Source of the DNA: Labrys okinawensis
GTDB taxonomy: Bacteria; Pseudomonadota; Alphaproteobacteria; Rhizobiales; Labraceae
Assembly: GCF_002982075.1 (NCBI RefSeq)
Contig: NZ_PUEJ01000006.1
Coordinates: forward strand, 62,001 to 126,000
DNA: 64,000 bases
Direction of reading: 5' to 3'
Shown: positions 35,050 through 43,329 of the stretch, piece by piece
Position numbering within the stretch: the stretch's first letter is position 1
Layout of the letters: every line of letters starts with the position of its first letter
The notes under the pieces: model-generated
Told to the model about the DNA's origin: nothing
The model's input: the letters and a program-made list of their open reading frames with translations, nothing else
The model's database searches: none
Translations under genes and position numbers: made by a program

Positions 35050-35787
35050 TCAGGTCGTCTGTCCTCCGTCCACCGTCAGAATGGCACCCGTGATGTGCCG
35101 TGCGGAGGGACTCGCCAGAAAGGCGACGGCGGCGGCGACATCCTCCGGCGCGCCATAACGCCCAAGCGCGCTCAGGCTGCGCTGGAAGTCGGCGGACTCG
35201 CCATTGGCGGGGTTCATGTCGGTATCGGTCGACCCTGGCTGAACCAGGTTGACGGTGACATCGCGTGGCCCAAGCTCCTGGGCGAGGCCGCGTGTGAACG
35301 AATGCAAGGCAGATTTGGTCATATAATAGAACGTGCCGGGGTGTCCGACGATGCGCTCGGCGCCCGCGGAACCGATCGTGACGATGCGTCCGCCAGCGGA
35401 AAGATGGGGAATGGCTGCCTGCGCGGCAAGCACAGGTCCGCGCACGTTGACGCCGAGCATCGCATCGATCGCCTCCACGCTGATCTCGGCTGTCGACGCG
35501 TAAAGCGCGATCGCGGCATTGTTGACGAGAATGTCGAGGCCGCCCAGCGCCTCGGCCGCTTGGTCGACAGAGCGCTTGATCGCCGCCGGAGCGGCGCTGT
35601 TCGCCTGAATGGCGACAGCCTTGCGGCCCTTGCCCTCGATCGTCCGAACGACCTCGGCAGCGCGATCGGCCGACTTTTCATAGGTAAGCGCCACATCCGC
35701 GCCCTTTTCGGCGAGGGCGATCGCAATTGCGGCGCCAATGCCGCGAGACCCGCCCGTCACGAGCGCACGCTTTCCAGACAATTCCAT
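35050..35787 (-). CDS. SDR oxidoreductase, FabG-like
   Basis: A 245-residue classical SDR. TGGSRGIG binds the cofactor, NNAA follows, and the catalytic Ser-Tyr-Lys are in IGSAG and TFYYMTKSAL; it ends with the family's GAILTVDGG. The closest annotated types are 3-oxoacyl-ACP reductase-like oxidoreductases. ATG at 35787 is chosen over GTG at 35793. It is divergent from a TetR gene and the same 17-base motif lies before both genes, so the TetR protein probably represses it. Substrate unknown. Confidence 0.88.
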   Translation of the reverse strand: MELSGKRALVTGGSRGIGAAIAIALAEKGADVALTYEKSADRAAEVVRTIEGKGRKAVAIQANSAAPAAIKRSVDQAAEALGGLDILVNNAAIALYASTAEISVEAIDAMLGVNVRGPVLAAQAAIPHLSAGGRIVTIGSAGAERIVGHPGTFYYMTKSALHSFTRGLAQELGPRDVTVNLVQPGSTDTDMNPANGESADFQRSLSALGRYGAPEDVAAAVAFLASPSARHITGAILTVDGGQTT

Positions 35788-35803
35788 GGTCACAGCCTTT
35801 ATC

Positions 35804-35820
35804 TAGTGATCGATACAAAA
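35804..35820. promoter_or_regulatory. TetR operator copy 1
   Basis: TAGTGATCGATACAAAA lies 17 bases before the SDR start. The same sequence with one change is at 35860, so both are probable binding sites of the divergent TetR regulator. Confidence 0.7.
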
Positions 35821-35859
35821 ATGCTAGGCCCATTGCCGAATAGGGTCAATGGATTTATG

Positions 35860-35876
35860 TAGTGATCGATGCAAAA
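35860..35876. promoter_or_regulatory. TetR operator copy 2, overlapping the tetR start codon
   Basis: TAGTGATCGATGCAAAA matches copy 1 at 16 of 17 bases. It contains the ATG of the tetR gene, which suggests direct autorepression. Confidence 0.7.
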
Positions 35877-36537
35877 TTCTGACGCGAACTCCGATGCCGT
35901 CTCGGCGCCTCCCCCGGCGCGCGGGCGGCCGCGTGCCTTCGATCGGGCCGCTGCACTGGAGCAAGCGACCCGCCTGTTCTGGACCAAGGGTTTCGAAGCA
36001 ACCTCCATCGCCGATTTGACGCATGCCATGGGCATCGGCGCGCCCAGCCTTTATGCCGCCTTCCAGTCGAAGGAGGCCCTTTATGCCGAGGCGCTGCGCC
36101 ACTATGCCGAGACCAATGAGGGATATGTCTGGGCAAGGTTTCACGCCGCGGGGACCGCGCGCGATGCCGTCCGGTCACTCCTGATGGATTCGGCCGCCGC
36201 CCTGACCGGCTGCGTCGCGGACATCCCCCGCGGTTGCATGATCACGCTTTCGTCGGTCGGCAGCGAAGGCCATGCCGAGTTGGGCGAGTTGGTGCGCTCC
36301 GCGCGCGCCGTCACGCTCGAACGGCTGTTGACCCGCCTCGGCCAGGCGGTGGCGGATGGCGAGATCCCGGCCGCGACCGATCTCCACGCCCTCGCCCGCT
36401 TCGTGCAAACCATTCAGAACGGCATGTCGATCCTGGCCCGCGACGGGGCGAGCCGCGCCGAGCTGGAGGCGGTCGCCGATGTCGCCATGGCGGGATGGGA
36501 CGCGCGGACCGCCAGGCCCGGGGACGGCGAGGGTTGA
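35869..36537 (+). CDS. TetR-family transcriptional regulator
   Basis: A 222-residue regulator. The helix-turn-helix spans about 25-75 (RAAALEQATRLFWTKGFEAT, SIADLTHAMGIGAPSLYAAF), followed by an all-helical ligand domain with a Cys-containing GCVADIPRGCMI segment typical of the YezE/AcrR-like subgroup. It is divergent from the SDR gene. Twin motifs in the 81-base gap point to control of both genes. Inducer unknown. Confidence 0.9.
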   Translation: MQNSDANSDAVSAPPPARGRPRAFDRAAALEQATRLFWTKGFEATSIADLTHAMGIGAPSLYAAFQSKEALYAEALRHYAETNEGYVWARFHAAGTARDAVRSLLMDSAAALTGCVADIPRGCMITLSSVGSEGHAELGELVRSARAVTLERLLTRLGQAVADGEIPAATDLHALARFVQTIQNGMSILARDGASRAELEAVADVAMAGWDARTARPGDGEG

Positions 36538-36638
36538 CCCCTCGTCTTTCCCCCATGCGGGCCTTATGATCGAATAGGTTTGTTCGTTTCGCGCGCATTG
36601 TACCATCATGGGGGAAGCCTTGCAGGCGTCTTCGCAGC

Positions 36639-37370
36639 ATGCCTGATCCCGCCGGTGGATTTGCGGCCGGAACGGTGGGACGCACGAGGATCTCGCGCAG
36701 CCTGCGCCTCCTGTTCGTGCTGGCGGTCATGCCGTTCCTGGCCCTTTTCGTCTTCGTGCTCGCAGCCCTCGGCTCCGCGCTCCTGCCTGCGGCGGGGCGG
36801 ACCCAGCAAGCCGAGGGGGAGCCGACGCTCTATGTGTGCGCCTCCCTCGCCCATGCCGACATCGTGCTGCCGAGCCGGGATAGCCTGGTCGATTGGTCGG
36901 GCTTGTTTCCGGCCGTTACCCCGCCCGACCTGCCATCCCACGCCTATCTTGCCTTCGGCTGGGGAGACCTCGTCTTTTTCCAGGAAACGCCGACCTGGGC
37001 CGACGCCAGAGTGTCGACGGCCCTGGCGGCCCTGGCCGGCCGGCACGACACCGCCCTCCGGGTGGTCGCCGTCAATCCGCCGGTCGCCAACCCCGACTGC
37101 CTGCCCCTTGCGGTCGACAGGGAGGGCCGGCAGGCCCTGATCGCCCATATCCGTGCGAGCCTGCAGCCGGACAGCGCCGGCAGAGCCCAGCAGCGCCTGG
37201 GCGGTGTCGGGCTCGAGGCGTTCTATCTCGCCAAAGGCCGCTACGGACCGTTCAATACCTGCAATCAGTGGGTGGCCGGGGCTCTCGCTGCCGCTGGCCT
37301 GCCCCATGCCCGCTTCGCCCCCTTCAGCTTCAGCGTGACCTGGCCGCTCCGCAAAGGCGACTCAGGCTAG
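36639..37370 (+). CDS. DUF2459 family membrane-anchored protein
   Basis: A 243-residue protein with one N-terminal membrane segment (LRLLFVLAVMPFLALFVFVL). Then come the family blocks: YVCASLAHADIVLPS, YLAFGWGDLVFFQETPTWAD and YGPFNTCNQWVAGAL, with a Cys in NTCN. DUF2459/TIGR02117 proteins are found next to urease in some genomes; function is unknown. A Cys-His-containing fold could be a peptidase-like enzyme, but this is only a guess. It stands alone here. Confidence 0.8.
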   Translation: MPDPAGGFAAGTVGRTRISRSLRLLFVLAVMPFLALFVFVLAALGSALLPAAGRTQQAEGEPTLYVCASLAHADIVLPSRDSLVDWSGLFPAVTPPDLPSHAYLAFGWGDLVFFQETPTWADARVSTALAALAGRHDTALRVVAVNPPVANPDCLPLAVDREGRQALIAHIRASLQPDSAGRAQQRLGGVGLEAFYLAKGRYGPFNTCNQWVAGALAAAGLPHARFAPFSFSVTWPLRKGDSG

Positions 37371-37718
37371 AAATGCCCGTTTTTCTCTAATTCTTTGTTT
37401 TGACGCGCTTATACCGACGGGATTGATGCTTGACCGGTCAACCGCCCTCATTGCGACTGTCGGCCGTGATTTAACAAGTGCCGAGCCTCGGCAGGCCCCG
37501 GCCGCTCCGCCCGACGATCGGCCAGGCGAGTCCACCGCGTGGCAGCCCATCGCCAAACTCAAATCTTTCCTATTCCGTAAAGGAATTTGAATTTTCGGAA
37601 AAACTCATCCTGACAATCATTTGCCGGACCCAAGAAGAGGCGCAACCGTCTCCTTGGATTTTGCAACGGAGACAATTGGGTACTAAGGTGTCCATGAATT
37701 GCTGACACGAGGAATAAA
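37371..37718. other. 348-base gap with a repeat fragment and a small palindrome
   Basis: No gene is seen. 37377-37410 carries a minus-strand fragment of the ~100-bp repeat (AAGCGCGTCAAAACAAAGAA when reversed). ATTCCGTAAAGGAAT at 37572-37586 is a small palindrome in an AT-richer stretch. The promoter of the DUF937 gene must lie here. Confidence 0.6.
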
Positions 37719-38612
37719 ATGGCTATCAATCTTCCAAGCCTCGTCTCCCAGTTGATCACCCCCGATCTGATCGAGCGTACCGCCGCAATCATCGGCATCG
37801 ACCCGGCGCTGGCCCAAAAACTGGTCGGCGCCGCCATTCCCTCCGTGCTCGGTGCCTTTGCCAGCGAGGCCTCTTCCCCGGATGGCGCCAGGGGCATTTC
37901 CGATCTGATCTCCAGCCAGGATCCAGGCTTGTTCGATACGCTGGCCGCCGGCGTGATCAGCGGCGATGCCAATATTCTGGCGAGCGGCGTCAACGTGCTC
38001 ACGCCCCTGCTGGGCACCGAAGGCGTCAACCAGCTGGCCAATGTCCTGGGACAGGCCACCGGCGCCCCGCCGCAGGCAGCCGCTTCCGTGCTGGGCCTGG
38101 TCGGCCCGGCAGTCGTCGGCGCCCTCGGCAACCAGCCCCCGGAGAGCTGGGCGGACGGCCATGCCATATCCTCGCTTTTCGCGGCGGAGAAACAGGCGAT
38201 TACGGCGGCGCTCCCGGCCAGCCTTGCGGCAGGGCTCGCCGACAGCGGCTTCCTGCAAGGGCTGGATACGGCGGTGAGCGGCGCCTTCCGCACCACGCCG
38301 CCCCAATCCACGCTGGGCTCGGCCACGCCGGGAGCGCAGGCGGGCACCTCCACCCTCGGATCCGCCGAAGCGGCAGCGCCGGCCAGCCGCTCGACTCTCG
38401 ACACCAGGCCGCCTCCCAGCCCCCAGCTGCAGCACCAGGCCGCTCCCCCGCCCCCGCCGCAATCGAGCGGCAGCATGACCTGGCTCTACCTCATCATCGC
38501 CGTCCTGATCGTCGGCGGCCTCGCCTGGTACTTCCTCTACAAACGCCCTCAGGCGACGGCGCCGGCCACCACCGGCCAGATCGAGATGCCCGCGCCACGC
38601 CTGCTGGGTTGA
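37719..38612 (+). CDS. DUF937-like protein with C-terminal membrane anchor
   Basis: A 297-residue protein. The first ~190 residues are helical repeats rich in Ala/Leu/Gly resembling DUF937/YidB-type proteins (LVGAAIPSVLGAFASEA; ANVLGQATGAPPQAAASVLG). A Pro/Gln-rich linker (about 195-250) leads to one membrane helix (WLYLIIAVLIVGGLAWYFLY) and a short tail. GAGGAA precedes the ATG. Topology suggests the repeat domain is cytoplasmic or periplasmic with a tail anchor. Function unknown. Confidence 0.75.
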   Translation: MAINLPSLVSQLITPDLIERTAAIIGIDPALAQKLVGAAIPSVLGAFASEASSPDGARGISDLISSQDPGLFDTLAAGVISGDANILASGVNVLTPLLGTEGVNQLANVLGQATGAPPQAAASVLGLVGPAVVGALGNQPPESWADGHAISSLFAAEKQAITAALPASLAAGLADSGFLQGLDTAVSGAFRTTPPQSTLGSATPGAQAGTSTLGSAEAAAPASRSTLDTRPPPSPQLQHQAAPPPPPQSSGSMTWLYLIIAVLIVGGLAWYFLYKRPQATAPATTGQIEMPAPRLLG

Positions 38613-38641
38613 AGCATCCCGCAGTCAAAGGGCGCCTCGAC

Positions 38642-38677
38642 AATAAAAAGGCGACGAAGCCTGCGCTTCGCCGCCTT
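38642..38677 (-). terminator. Terminator of the hsp20-DUF1150 operon
   Basis: On the minus strand GGCGGCGAAG, a 6-base loop and CTTCGTCGCC form a stem with one mismatch, followed by TTTTTATTG. It lies about 100 bases after the DUF1150 stop. Confidence 0.8.
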
Positions 38678-38772
38678 CGATCCGCGACCCGCGGATGCAC
38701 TTCTCGTAAGCCGCCTGGATTGCTCCGCTACGCTCGCAATGACGCGGGAGTCAAACATCGCGACCGCTCATA

Positions 38773-39030
38773 TTAGTGCAGGGAAACCGGTACCAGTTCC
38801 TGCTGCCAGGCATTGGCGACCGCCCCCTCGGCCGAATCGGCAATCATGATCGGCGTACCGTCGGCGGCGTTGAGGGTGAACAGCTTCAAGCCGGGGCGGA
38901 TCTCGCCCAACTGCGGATAGAGCCGCATGGCATCTTCCGACATGATCGGCTTGACATAGGCGACATGCCCGGCGCCTAGGGCAGCCAGCATTTCGGGGGT
39001 CGGCACAGCAGTCTTATCGTTCCGGATCAT
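38773..39030 (-). CDS. DUF1150 family protein
   Basis: An 85-residue protein (MIRNDKTAVPTPEMLAALGA...) with the DUF1150 pattern: GHVAYVKPIMSEDA and LFTLNAADGTPIMIADS. The gene follows hsp20 in many alphaproteobacteria, as here with a 51-base gap, so it is likely part of the heat-shock response. AGGAGG lies before the ATG at 39030. Molecular function unknown. Confidence 0.88.
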   Translation of the reverse strand: MIRNDKTAVPTPEMLAALGAGHVAYVKPIMSEDAMRLYPQLGEIRPGLKLFTLNAADGTPIMIADSAEGAVANAWQQELVPVSLH

Positions 39031-39081
39031 GGGAACCTCCTGAACGTTGAAAAACAATGGAAAAAAGGGGCAACCGGACCG

Positions 39082-39510
39082 TCAGTCCCGCACCGCGATG
39101 TCGATGCGCTTGGCGACGCGCTCGGGCTCCGGGCGGATCAAATCGACGGAAAGCAGGCCGTTCTTCAAATCGGCGCCCATCACCTCCATGCCATCGGCAA
39201 GAAGGAACGTGCGCTGGAACTGGCGGGCTGCGATACCGCGATGCAGGAAGACGCGGGACTTGTCGTCCACCTGCCGTCCACGGATGACGAGCTGGTTTTC
39301 CTCGATCGAGACGTCGAGTTCCTCACGGCTGAAACCGGCGACGGCGAGTGTGATTCTCAGCCTCTCCGGCGGCCGGTCACAGGATCCGACTCGCTCGATA
39401 TTATAGGGCGGATAGCCGTCATTGGCGGCTTTGGCGACCCTGTCCAGGGCTCGTTCGATCTCATCGAAGCCGAGCAGGAAGGGAGAGTTCAAGGTTGGTA
39501 CGCGCGACAT
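39082..39510 (-). CDS. Small heat-shock protein (Hsp20/IbpA class)
   Basis: A 142-residue alpha-crystallin-type chaperone. The N-terminus SPFLLGFDEIERALDRVAKA and YPPYNIERVG match alphaproteobacterial class A sHsps, and the crystallin domain runs about 38-130, with RGIAARQFQRTF and GLLSVDLIRPEPE. It holds unfolded proteins during heat stress. It is preceded by an RpoH-type promoter and a ROSE-like leader and followed by DUF1150. Confidence 0.95.
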   Translation of the reverse strand: MSRVPTLNSPFLLGFDEIERALDRVAKAANDGYPPYNIERVGSCDRPPERLRITLAVAGFSREELDVSIEENQLVIRGRQVDDKSRVFLHRGIAARQFQRTFLLADGMEVMGADLKNGLLSVDLIRPEPERVAKRIDIAVRD

Positions 39511-39582
39511 TGCAAAGCCCTCGCAGGAAGCGACTTTGTGACGGGACCCTGACGGCGTCCCCGTTCCGGCAACTCCGGAACA
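39511..39582 (-). promoter_or_regulatory. ROSE-like RNA thermometer in the hsp20 leader
   Basis: The predicted 72-nt leader folds into three hairpins: GTTCCGG/CCGGAAC (39563-39581), GGGAC/GTCCC (39543-39561), and TCGC-loop-GCGA (39520-39534). The last hairpin pairs a TCGCT motif with GCGAGG, which is the Shine-Dalgarno 8 bases before the ATG. A UYGCU element masking the Shine-Dalgarno is the ROSE signature known from rhizobial hsp genes. Confidence 0.75.
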
Positions 39583-39588
39583 ATCTCA

Positions 39589-39616
39589 ATATGGGCAAGC
39601 ACAAAGGGGTTTCAAG
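39589..39616 (-). promoter_or_regulatory. RpoH (sigma-32) promoter of hsp20
   Basis: On the minus strand CTTGAAA (39610-39616) and CCATAT (39589-39594) are 15 bases apart, close to the alphaproteobacterial RpoH consensus CTTGAAA and CCATNT. A start about 39582 puts it just before the thermosensor hairpins. Confidence 0.82.
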
Positions 39617-39793
39617 AGGGGTCCCGAATTGCGGTGAGGATTTCCGGATCGAACCCTCTGGAGGAAGGCGCGTGCTCCTGGACCCGCTCCGCCAGACTGA
39701 CGAAGAGCCGGCAAGGATGCCTGCGATCCCCCGTCTTCCATTCAATCGCAAAACGCTCTTGCGTGCGGCTCCCGGGCGGGGCAGGAACGGCAC

Positions 39794-41197
39794 ATGATCC
39801 CTCCCGGCCTTCTCATCGCCGCTCCCCGCTCGGGCTCCGGCAAGACCACCCTGGTGCTCGGCCTGCTGCGCGCCCTCGCCCGCGGCGGGGTCGCGGTGCA
39901 GCCGATGAAATGCGGGCCCGATTACATCGATCCCGGCTTTCATGCCGCAGCCGCCTCGCGGGTCAGCTATAATCTCGACAGCTGGGCGATGCGCCCGGCC
40001 CTCATCGACGGCCTCACTCGGCAGGCCGGCAACGATGCCGAGCTCTTCATCGGCGAGGCGCTGATGGGATTGTTCGACGGCGTTATCAGCGACGGTGCCA
40101 GCGGGGACGGCTCCTCCTCCGGCCTGGCAGCGCTGCTGGGATGGCCGGTGCTGCTGGTGCTCGATATCTCCGGTCAGTCGCAGTCGGCCGGCGCGGTGGC
40201 CAAGGGTTTTGCCAGCTTCCGTCCCGATGTGCGGGTCGCCGGCGTGGTGCTCAACAAGGTCGCGAGCCCCCGGCACGAAGCCCTGGCACGCAAAGGCATC
40301 GAGGAGGCCGGGCTGCCGGTGGTGGGTACGCTTCCCCGCAATGCCGACCTCGTCCTGCCCGAGCGTCATCTCGGCCTCGTCCAGGCCGACGAGACTGTCG
40401 AGCTCGACCGTCGCCTTGAAGCTCTGGCCGATTTCGTCGAAACCCATTGCGACATCGGCGCAATCCGGGCGCTGGCCGAGCCGACGAGACTGCCGACGGC
40501 CGGGCGCGATATGGGCCGCCGCCCCGTTGAATCGACTGAAGCGGGCCTCCGCCCGGGTGAGCCGATTGAAGCGGGCCTCCGCCCGGGTGAGCCGGTTGAA
40601 GCGGGCCTCCGCCCGCCTGGCCAGCGCATCGCCCTGGCCCGCGATGCCGCCTTCTCCTTCATCTATCCGCATCTCATCGCCGGCTGGCGCCGCCAGGGCG
40701 CCGAGATCATCCCCTTTTCGCCGCTGGCCGATGAGGGGCCGGCCGAGGATGCCGACGTCGCCTGGCTGCCGGGCGGCTATCCCGAACTCCACGGCGCTCG
40801 CCTCGCCACCGCCACCCGCTTCCAGAAAGCCCTGCGCCTGTTCGCGCAAACCCGCCCGGTGCACGGCGAATGCGGAGGCTATATGGTGCTCGGCCGGGTG
40901 TTGATCGATGCCGAGGGCACGGCTCATCGCATGACCGGCCTGCTCGATCTCGAGACCAGCTTCGCCAAGCGCCGCATGAATCTGGGCTACCGCCTGGCAG
41001 AACTGAAGCAGGATTGCCCACTCGGCGCACGTGGCAGCCGGGTGCGCGGCCACGAGTTTCACTACTCGACAACCTTGCGCTCCGACGACACGCCGCTTTT
41101 CGAGGTCAGCGACGCCAACGGCACGCCCCTGGGCGCCCTGGGCGGGCGCCGCGGCCAAGTCACCGGCTCCTTCTTCCACGTGATCGACAAGGCCTAG
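39794..41197 (+). CDS. cobB: Cobyrinic acid a,c-diamide synthase
   Basis: A 467-residue two-domain amidase that uses ATP and glutamine to amidate the a and c carboxylates of (hydrogeno)cobyrinate. Residues about 1-235 have the P-loop (APRSGSGKTTLVLG) and KCGPDYIDPGFH; residues about 275-467 are the class I amidotransferase with Cys in HGECGGYMVLG. The linker holds three copies of a 10-residue repeat EAGLRPGEP(I/V), from a 30-bp DNA repeat. cbiD lies 13 kb away; the other cobalamin genes are outside the window. The stop overlaps dispersed repeat copy B. Confidence 0.93.
   Translation: MIPPGLLIAAPRSGSGKTTLVLGLLRALARGGVAVQPMKCGPDYIDPGFHAAAASRVSYNLDSWAMRPALIDGLTRQAGNDAELFIGEALMGLFDGVISDGASGDGSSSGLAALLGWPVLLVLDISGQSQSAGAVAKGFASFRPDVRVAGVVLNKVASPRHEALARKGIEEAGLPVVGTLPRNADLVLPERHLGLVQADETVELDRRLEALADFVETHCDIGAIRALAEPTRLPTAGRDMGRRPVESTEAGLRPGEPIEAGLRPGEPVEAGLRPPGQRIALARDAAFSFIYPHLIAGWRRQGAEIIPFSPLADEGPAEDADVAWLPGGYPELHGARLATATRFQKALRLFAQTRPVHGECGGYMVLGRVLIDAEGTAHRMTGLLDLETSFAKRRMNLGYRLAELKQDCPLGARGSRVRGHEFHYSTTLRSDDTPLFEVSDANGTPLGALGGRRGQVTGSFFHVIDKA
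40541..40620 (+). repeat. In-frame 30-bp minisatellite inside cobB
   Basis: Units start at 40541, 40571 and 40601, each opening with GCGGGCCTCCGCCCG, itself a hairpin; two full units and one partial are present, with a degenerate earlier copy from 40517. Being a multiple of three, it keeps the frame and only lengthens the interdomain linker. Confidence 0.9.
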
Positions 41198-41295
41198 AGC
41201 AAAGCGCGTTTAGGGGGAAAGCTGCTTTGCTCCAGCTCTTTAATTCGGCGCGTCTTTGCGATTCTTGGTGATTCCACCAAACCGCGAAACGCTCT
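41196..41295 (-). repeat. Copy B of the 100-bp dispersed palindromic repeat
   Basis: Read on the minus strand it goes from AGAGCGTTTCGCGG to GCGCTTTGCTCT, with CACCAAGAATCGCAAAGACG in the middle; it aligns end to end with copy A at 34115. It begins inside the cobB stop codon. Confidence 0.85.
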
Positions 41296-41359
41296 AGCGC
41301 TGCGTCCGCAATGACGGAAAACGCCACCGCAATCGTCGTTGCGACTGGAATGCCGGGCC

Positions 41360-41911
41360 TCAGCCCGCAAATCCTCCGTCATCCAGAAAGCGCTGTTCTT
41401 CCGGCGTGCAGATGCGCCCAAGAATGGCGTTGCGATGAGGAAAGCGGCCGAAGCGGGCCACGATGTCGCGATGCTCCCGGGCATAGCGCAGATAGTCGCC
41501 TTCCAGCGTCCGGCACAAAGCGAGGGAGCGTTCCTGGTCGGCGAGTTCCTCCGAATGCATGAAGGGCAGGTAGAAAAAGATGCGCAGCTGCGGGTCGATG
41601 CTGCGGTCATGGCCGGCCGCCAGCGCCGCTGCTGCGGCCCGCCGTGCCAGGGGATCGCCGGCATACATTGCAGGCGTGTCGCGAAAGGCATTGCGTGGAA
41701 ACTGGTCGAGCAGCAGCACCAGCGCGAGGGCACCCGGCGCAGTCGCGCCCCATCCGTCGAGTTCGCCGCGCATTGCGGCCTGATGCAGGGGCAGGAACCG
41801 CTCGCGAAAGTCGCGGTCGAACGCCTCGTCCTTTTCGAACCAGCGCTCGGGGCCGGCATCGACCCAAAAATCGACGAGAGCACGGGCGGAAGGCGGAACT
41901 GATTCGACCAT
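41360..41911 (-). CDS. DUF924 family protein
   Basis: A 183-residue helical protein. ARALVDFWVDAGPERWFEKD and FRERFLPLHQAAMRGELDGW form the N-terminal block, and LLLDQFPRNAFRDTPAMYAG and FFYLPFMHSEELADQERSL are the conserved DUF924 core, a TPR-like fold. ATG at 41911 is chosen; the upstream extension to 42001 overlaps the hrcA leader. Function is unknown. It is divergent from hrcA. Confidence 0.87.
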   Translation of the reverse strand: MVESVPPSARALVDFWVDAGPERWFEKDEAFDRDFRERFLPLHQAAMRGELDGWGATAPGALALVLLLDQFPRNAFRDTPAMYAGDPLARRAAAAALAAGHDRSIDPQLRIFFYLPFMHSEELADQERSLALCRTLEGDYLRYAREHRDIVARFGRFPHRNAILGRICTPEEQRFLDDGGFAG

Positions 41912-42048
41912 GACGGGTTTCCTCTGGCCAGACGAGACGATAGGCGAAACTCGAACGAGCGGAGACACTGCATAGCGCTGCGGAAACTGCAATTCCACCA
42001 TTGAACAATCGCCGAATGCTCGTCACATTAGTGTCGAGGAGACAGACC

Positions 42049-43131
42049 TTGTCCGCTGTGACGCCGACCCTTCCTTCGAGTGAACTTACTCAGCTGAACG
42101 AACGCTCGCGCGAGATATTCCGTCAGATCGTCGATTCCTATCTTGCAACGGGCGAACCCGTCGGCTCCCGCAACATTTCGCGCCTGCTGCCGACCTCGCT
42201 GTCGCCCGCTTCGGTGCGCAACGTCATGCAGGACCTGGAACTGCTCGGCCTGATCCAGGCGCCGCATACTAGCGCCGGGCGGCTGCCGACCGAACTGGGA
42301 CTGCGCTTCTTCGTCGACGCCATGCTGGAATTCGGCGACCTCGCCGCTCAGGACCGCGCGCAGATCGATGCCCAGATCCGCGCGAGGACTCCCTCCCGCT
42401 CCCTTGAAGACGTGCTGATCGAAGCCTCGGCCACCTTGTCGGGCCTGTCGCGCGGCGCCGGGGTCGTCGTCACCGGCAAGCGCGACCAGCGGCTGAAGCA
42501 TATCGAATTCGTGCGCCTCGAACCCACCCAGGCCCTGGTCATCCTGGTCTCCGAGGAAGGCGCGGTGGAAAACCGCGTGATCACCGTGCCGGTCGGCCTG
42601 CCGACATCGGCGCTGGTGGAAGCCTCCAACTATCTCAACGCCCGCGCCCGCGGCAAGACGATCGAGGACCTCAAACGCGAGATGAGCAGCGCCCTCGACG
42701 CCGGGCGCGCCGAACTCGACGACCTCACCACCAAGCTGATCAATACCGGCCTGGCAAGCTGGAGCGGCGGCTCCTCCGACCTGCCGCGCCAGCTCATCGT
42801 GCGCGGCCAGGCCAATCTCCTGGAAGACCTGCACGCCGGCGAAGACCTGGAACGCATCCGTCTGCTCTTCGCCGACATCGAGGCCAAGAAGGACCTGATC
42901 GATCTGCTCGGCCGCGCCGAAGGCGGCGACGGGGTGCGTATCTTCATCGGATCGGAAAACAAGCTGTTCTCGCTCTCCGGCTCCTCGATGATCGCTGCTC
43001 CCTTCCGGGATGCCAACCAGAAGATCGTCGGCGTGCTCGGCGTGATCGGGCCGACACGGCTGAACTATGCCCGCGTGGTGCCGATGGTCGACTATACTGC
43101 CAAGGTCATCGGGAAACTGCTGAAGCCCTGA
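42049..43131 (+). CDS. hrcA: Heat-inducible transcription repressor HrcA
   Basis: A 360-residue repressor of groESL/dnaK-type operons that binds CIRCE. An N-terminal winged helix ([27 protein letters not shown]...[11 protein letters not shown]) is followed by the GAF-like HrcA domain ([37 protein letters not shown]). GAGGAG lies 8 bases before a TTG at 42049, so TTG is the likely start; this fits the usual length. grpE, the common downstream partner, is absent; the next gene is on the other strand. Confidence 0.95.
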   Translation: MSAVTPTLPSSELTQLNERSREIFRQIVDSYLATGEPVGSRNISRLLPTSLSPASVRNVMQDLELLGLIQAPHTSAGRLPTELGLRFFVDAMLEFGDLAAQDRAQIDAQIRARTPSRSLEDVLIEASATLSGLSRGAGVVVTGKRDQRLKHIEFVRLEPTQALVILVSEEGAVENRVITVPVGLPTSALVEASNYLNARARGKTIEDLKREMSSALDAGRAELDDLTTKLINTGLASWSGGSSDLPRQLIVRGQANLLEDLHAGEDLERIRLLFADIEAKKDLIDLLGRAEGGDGVRIFIGSENKLFSLSGSSMIAAPFRDANQKIVGVLGVIGPTRLNYARVVPMVDYTAKVIGKLLKP

Positions 43132-43174
43132 CGGCAATGCGGGTAATTCCTGGCCGATCCTCGATTATGGCGTG

Positions 43175-43275
43175 AGCCTTGTCATTGCCGGGCTTGACCC
43201 GGCAACCCAGCCTATCCTTCATGACGACGGCCGAGCCACTGGATGCCCAGGTCAAACCCGGACACGACATAAGCC
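43175..43275. repeat. Dispersed palindromic element after hrcA
   Basis: TTGTCATTGCCGGGCTTGAC on the left and CAGGTCAAACCCGGACACGAC on the right are roughly inverted copies about 45 bases apart, in the gap between hrcA and the convergent GlxA-type gene. It resembles the short element at 228-265. Confidence 0.55.
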
Positions 43276-43329
43276 AGGGCCACTTTTGTGTAGACCGGCC
43301 CCTCTGCCTGGGCGTGCCGGCAGCCGAGA

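Noticed and set aside
40517..40620. Short spaced repeats as a possible CRISPR array
   Set aside because: The units are contiguous, have no spacers, keep the cobB frame and there are no cas genes nearby.
41912..42048. CIRCE element before hrcA
   Set aside because: I looked for TTAGCACTC-N9-GAGTGCTAA and found no match in the leader.
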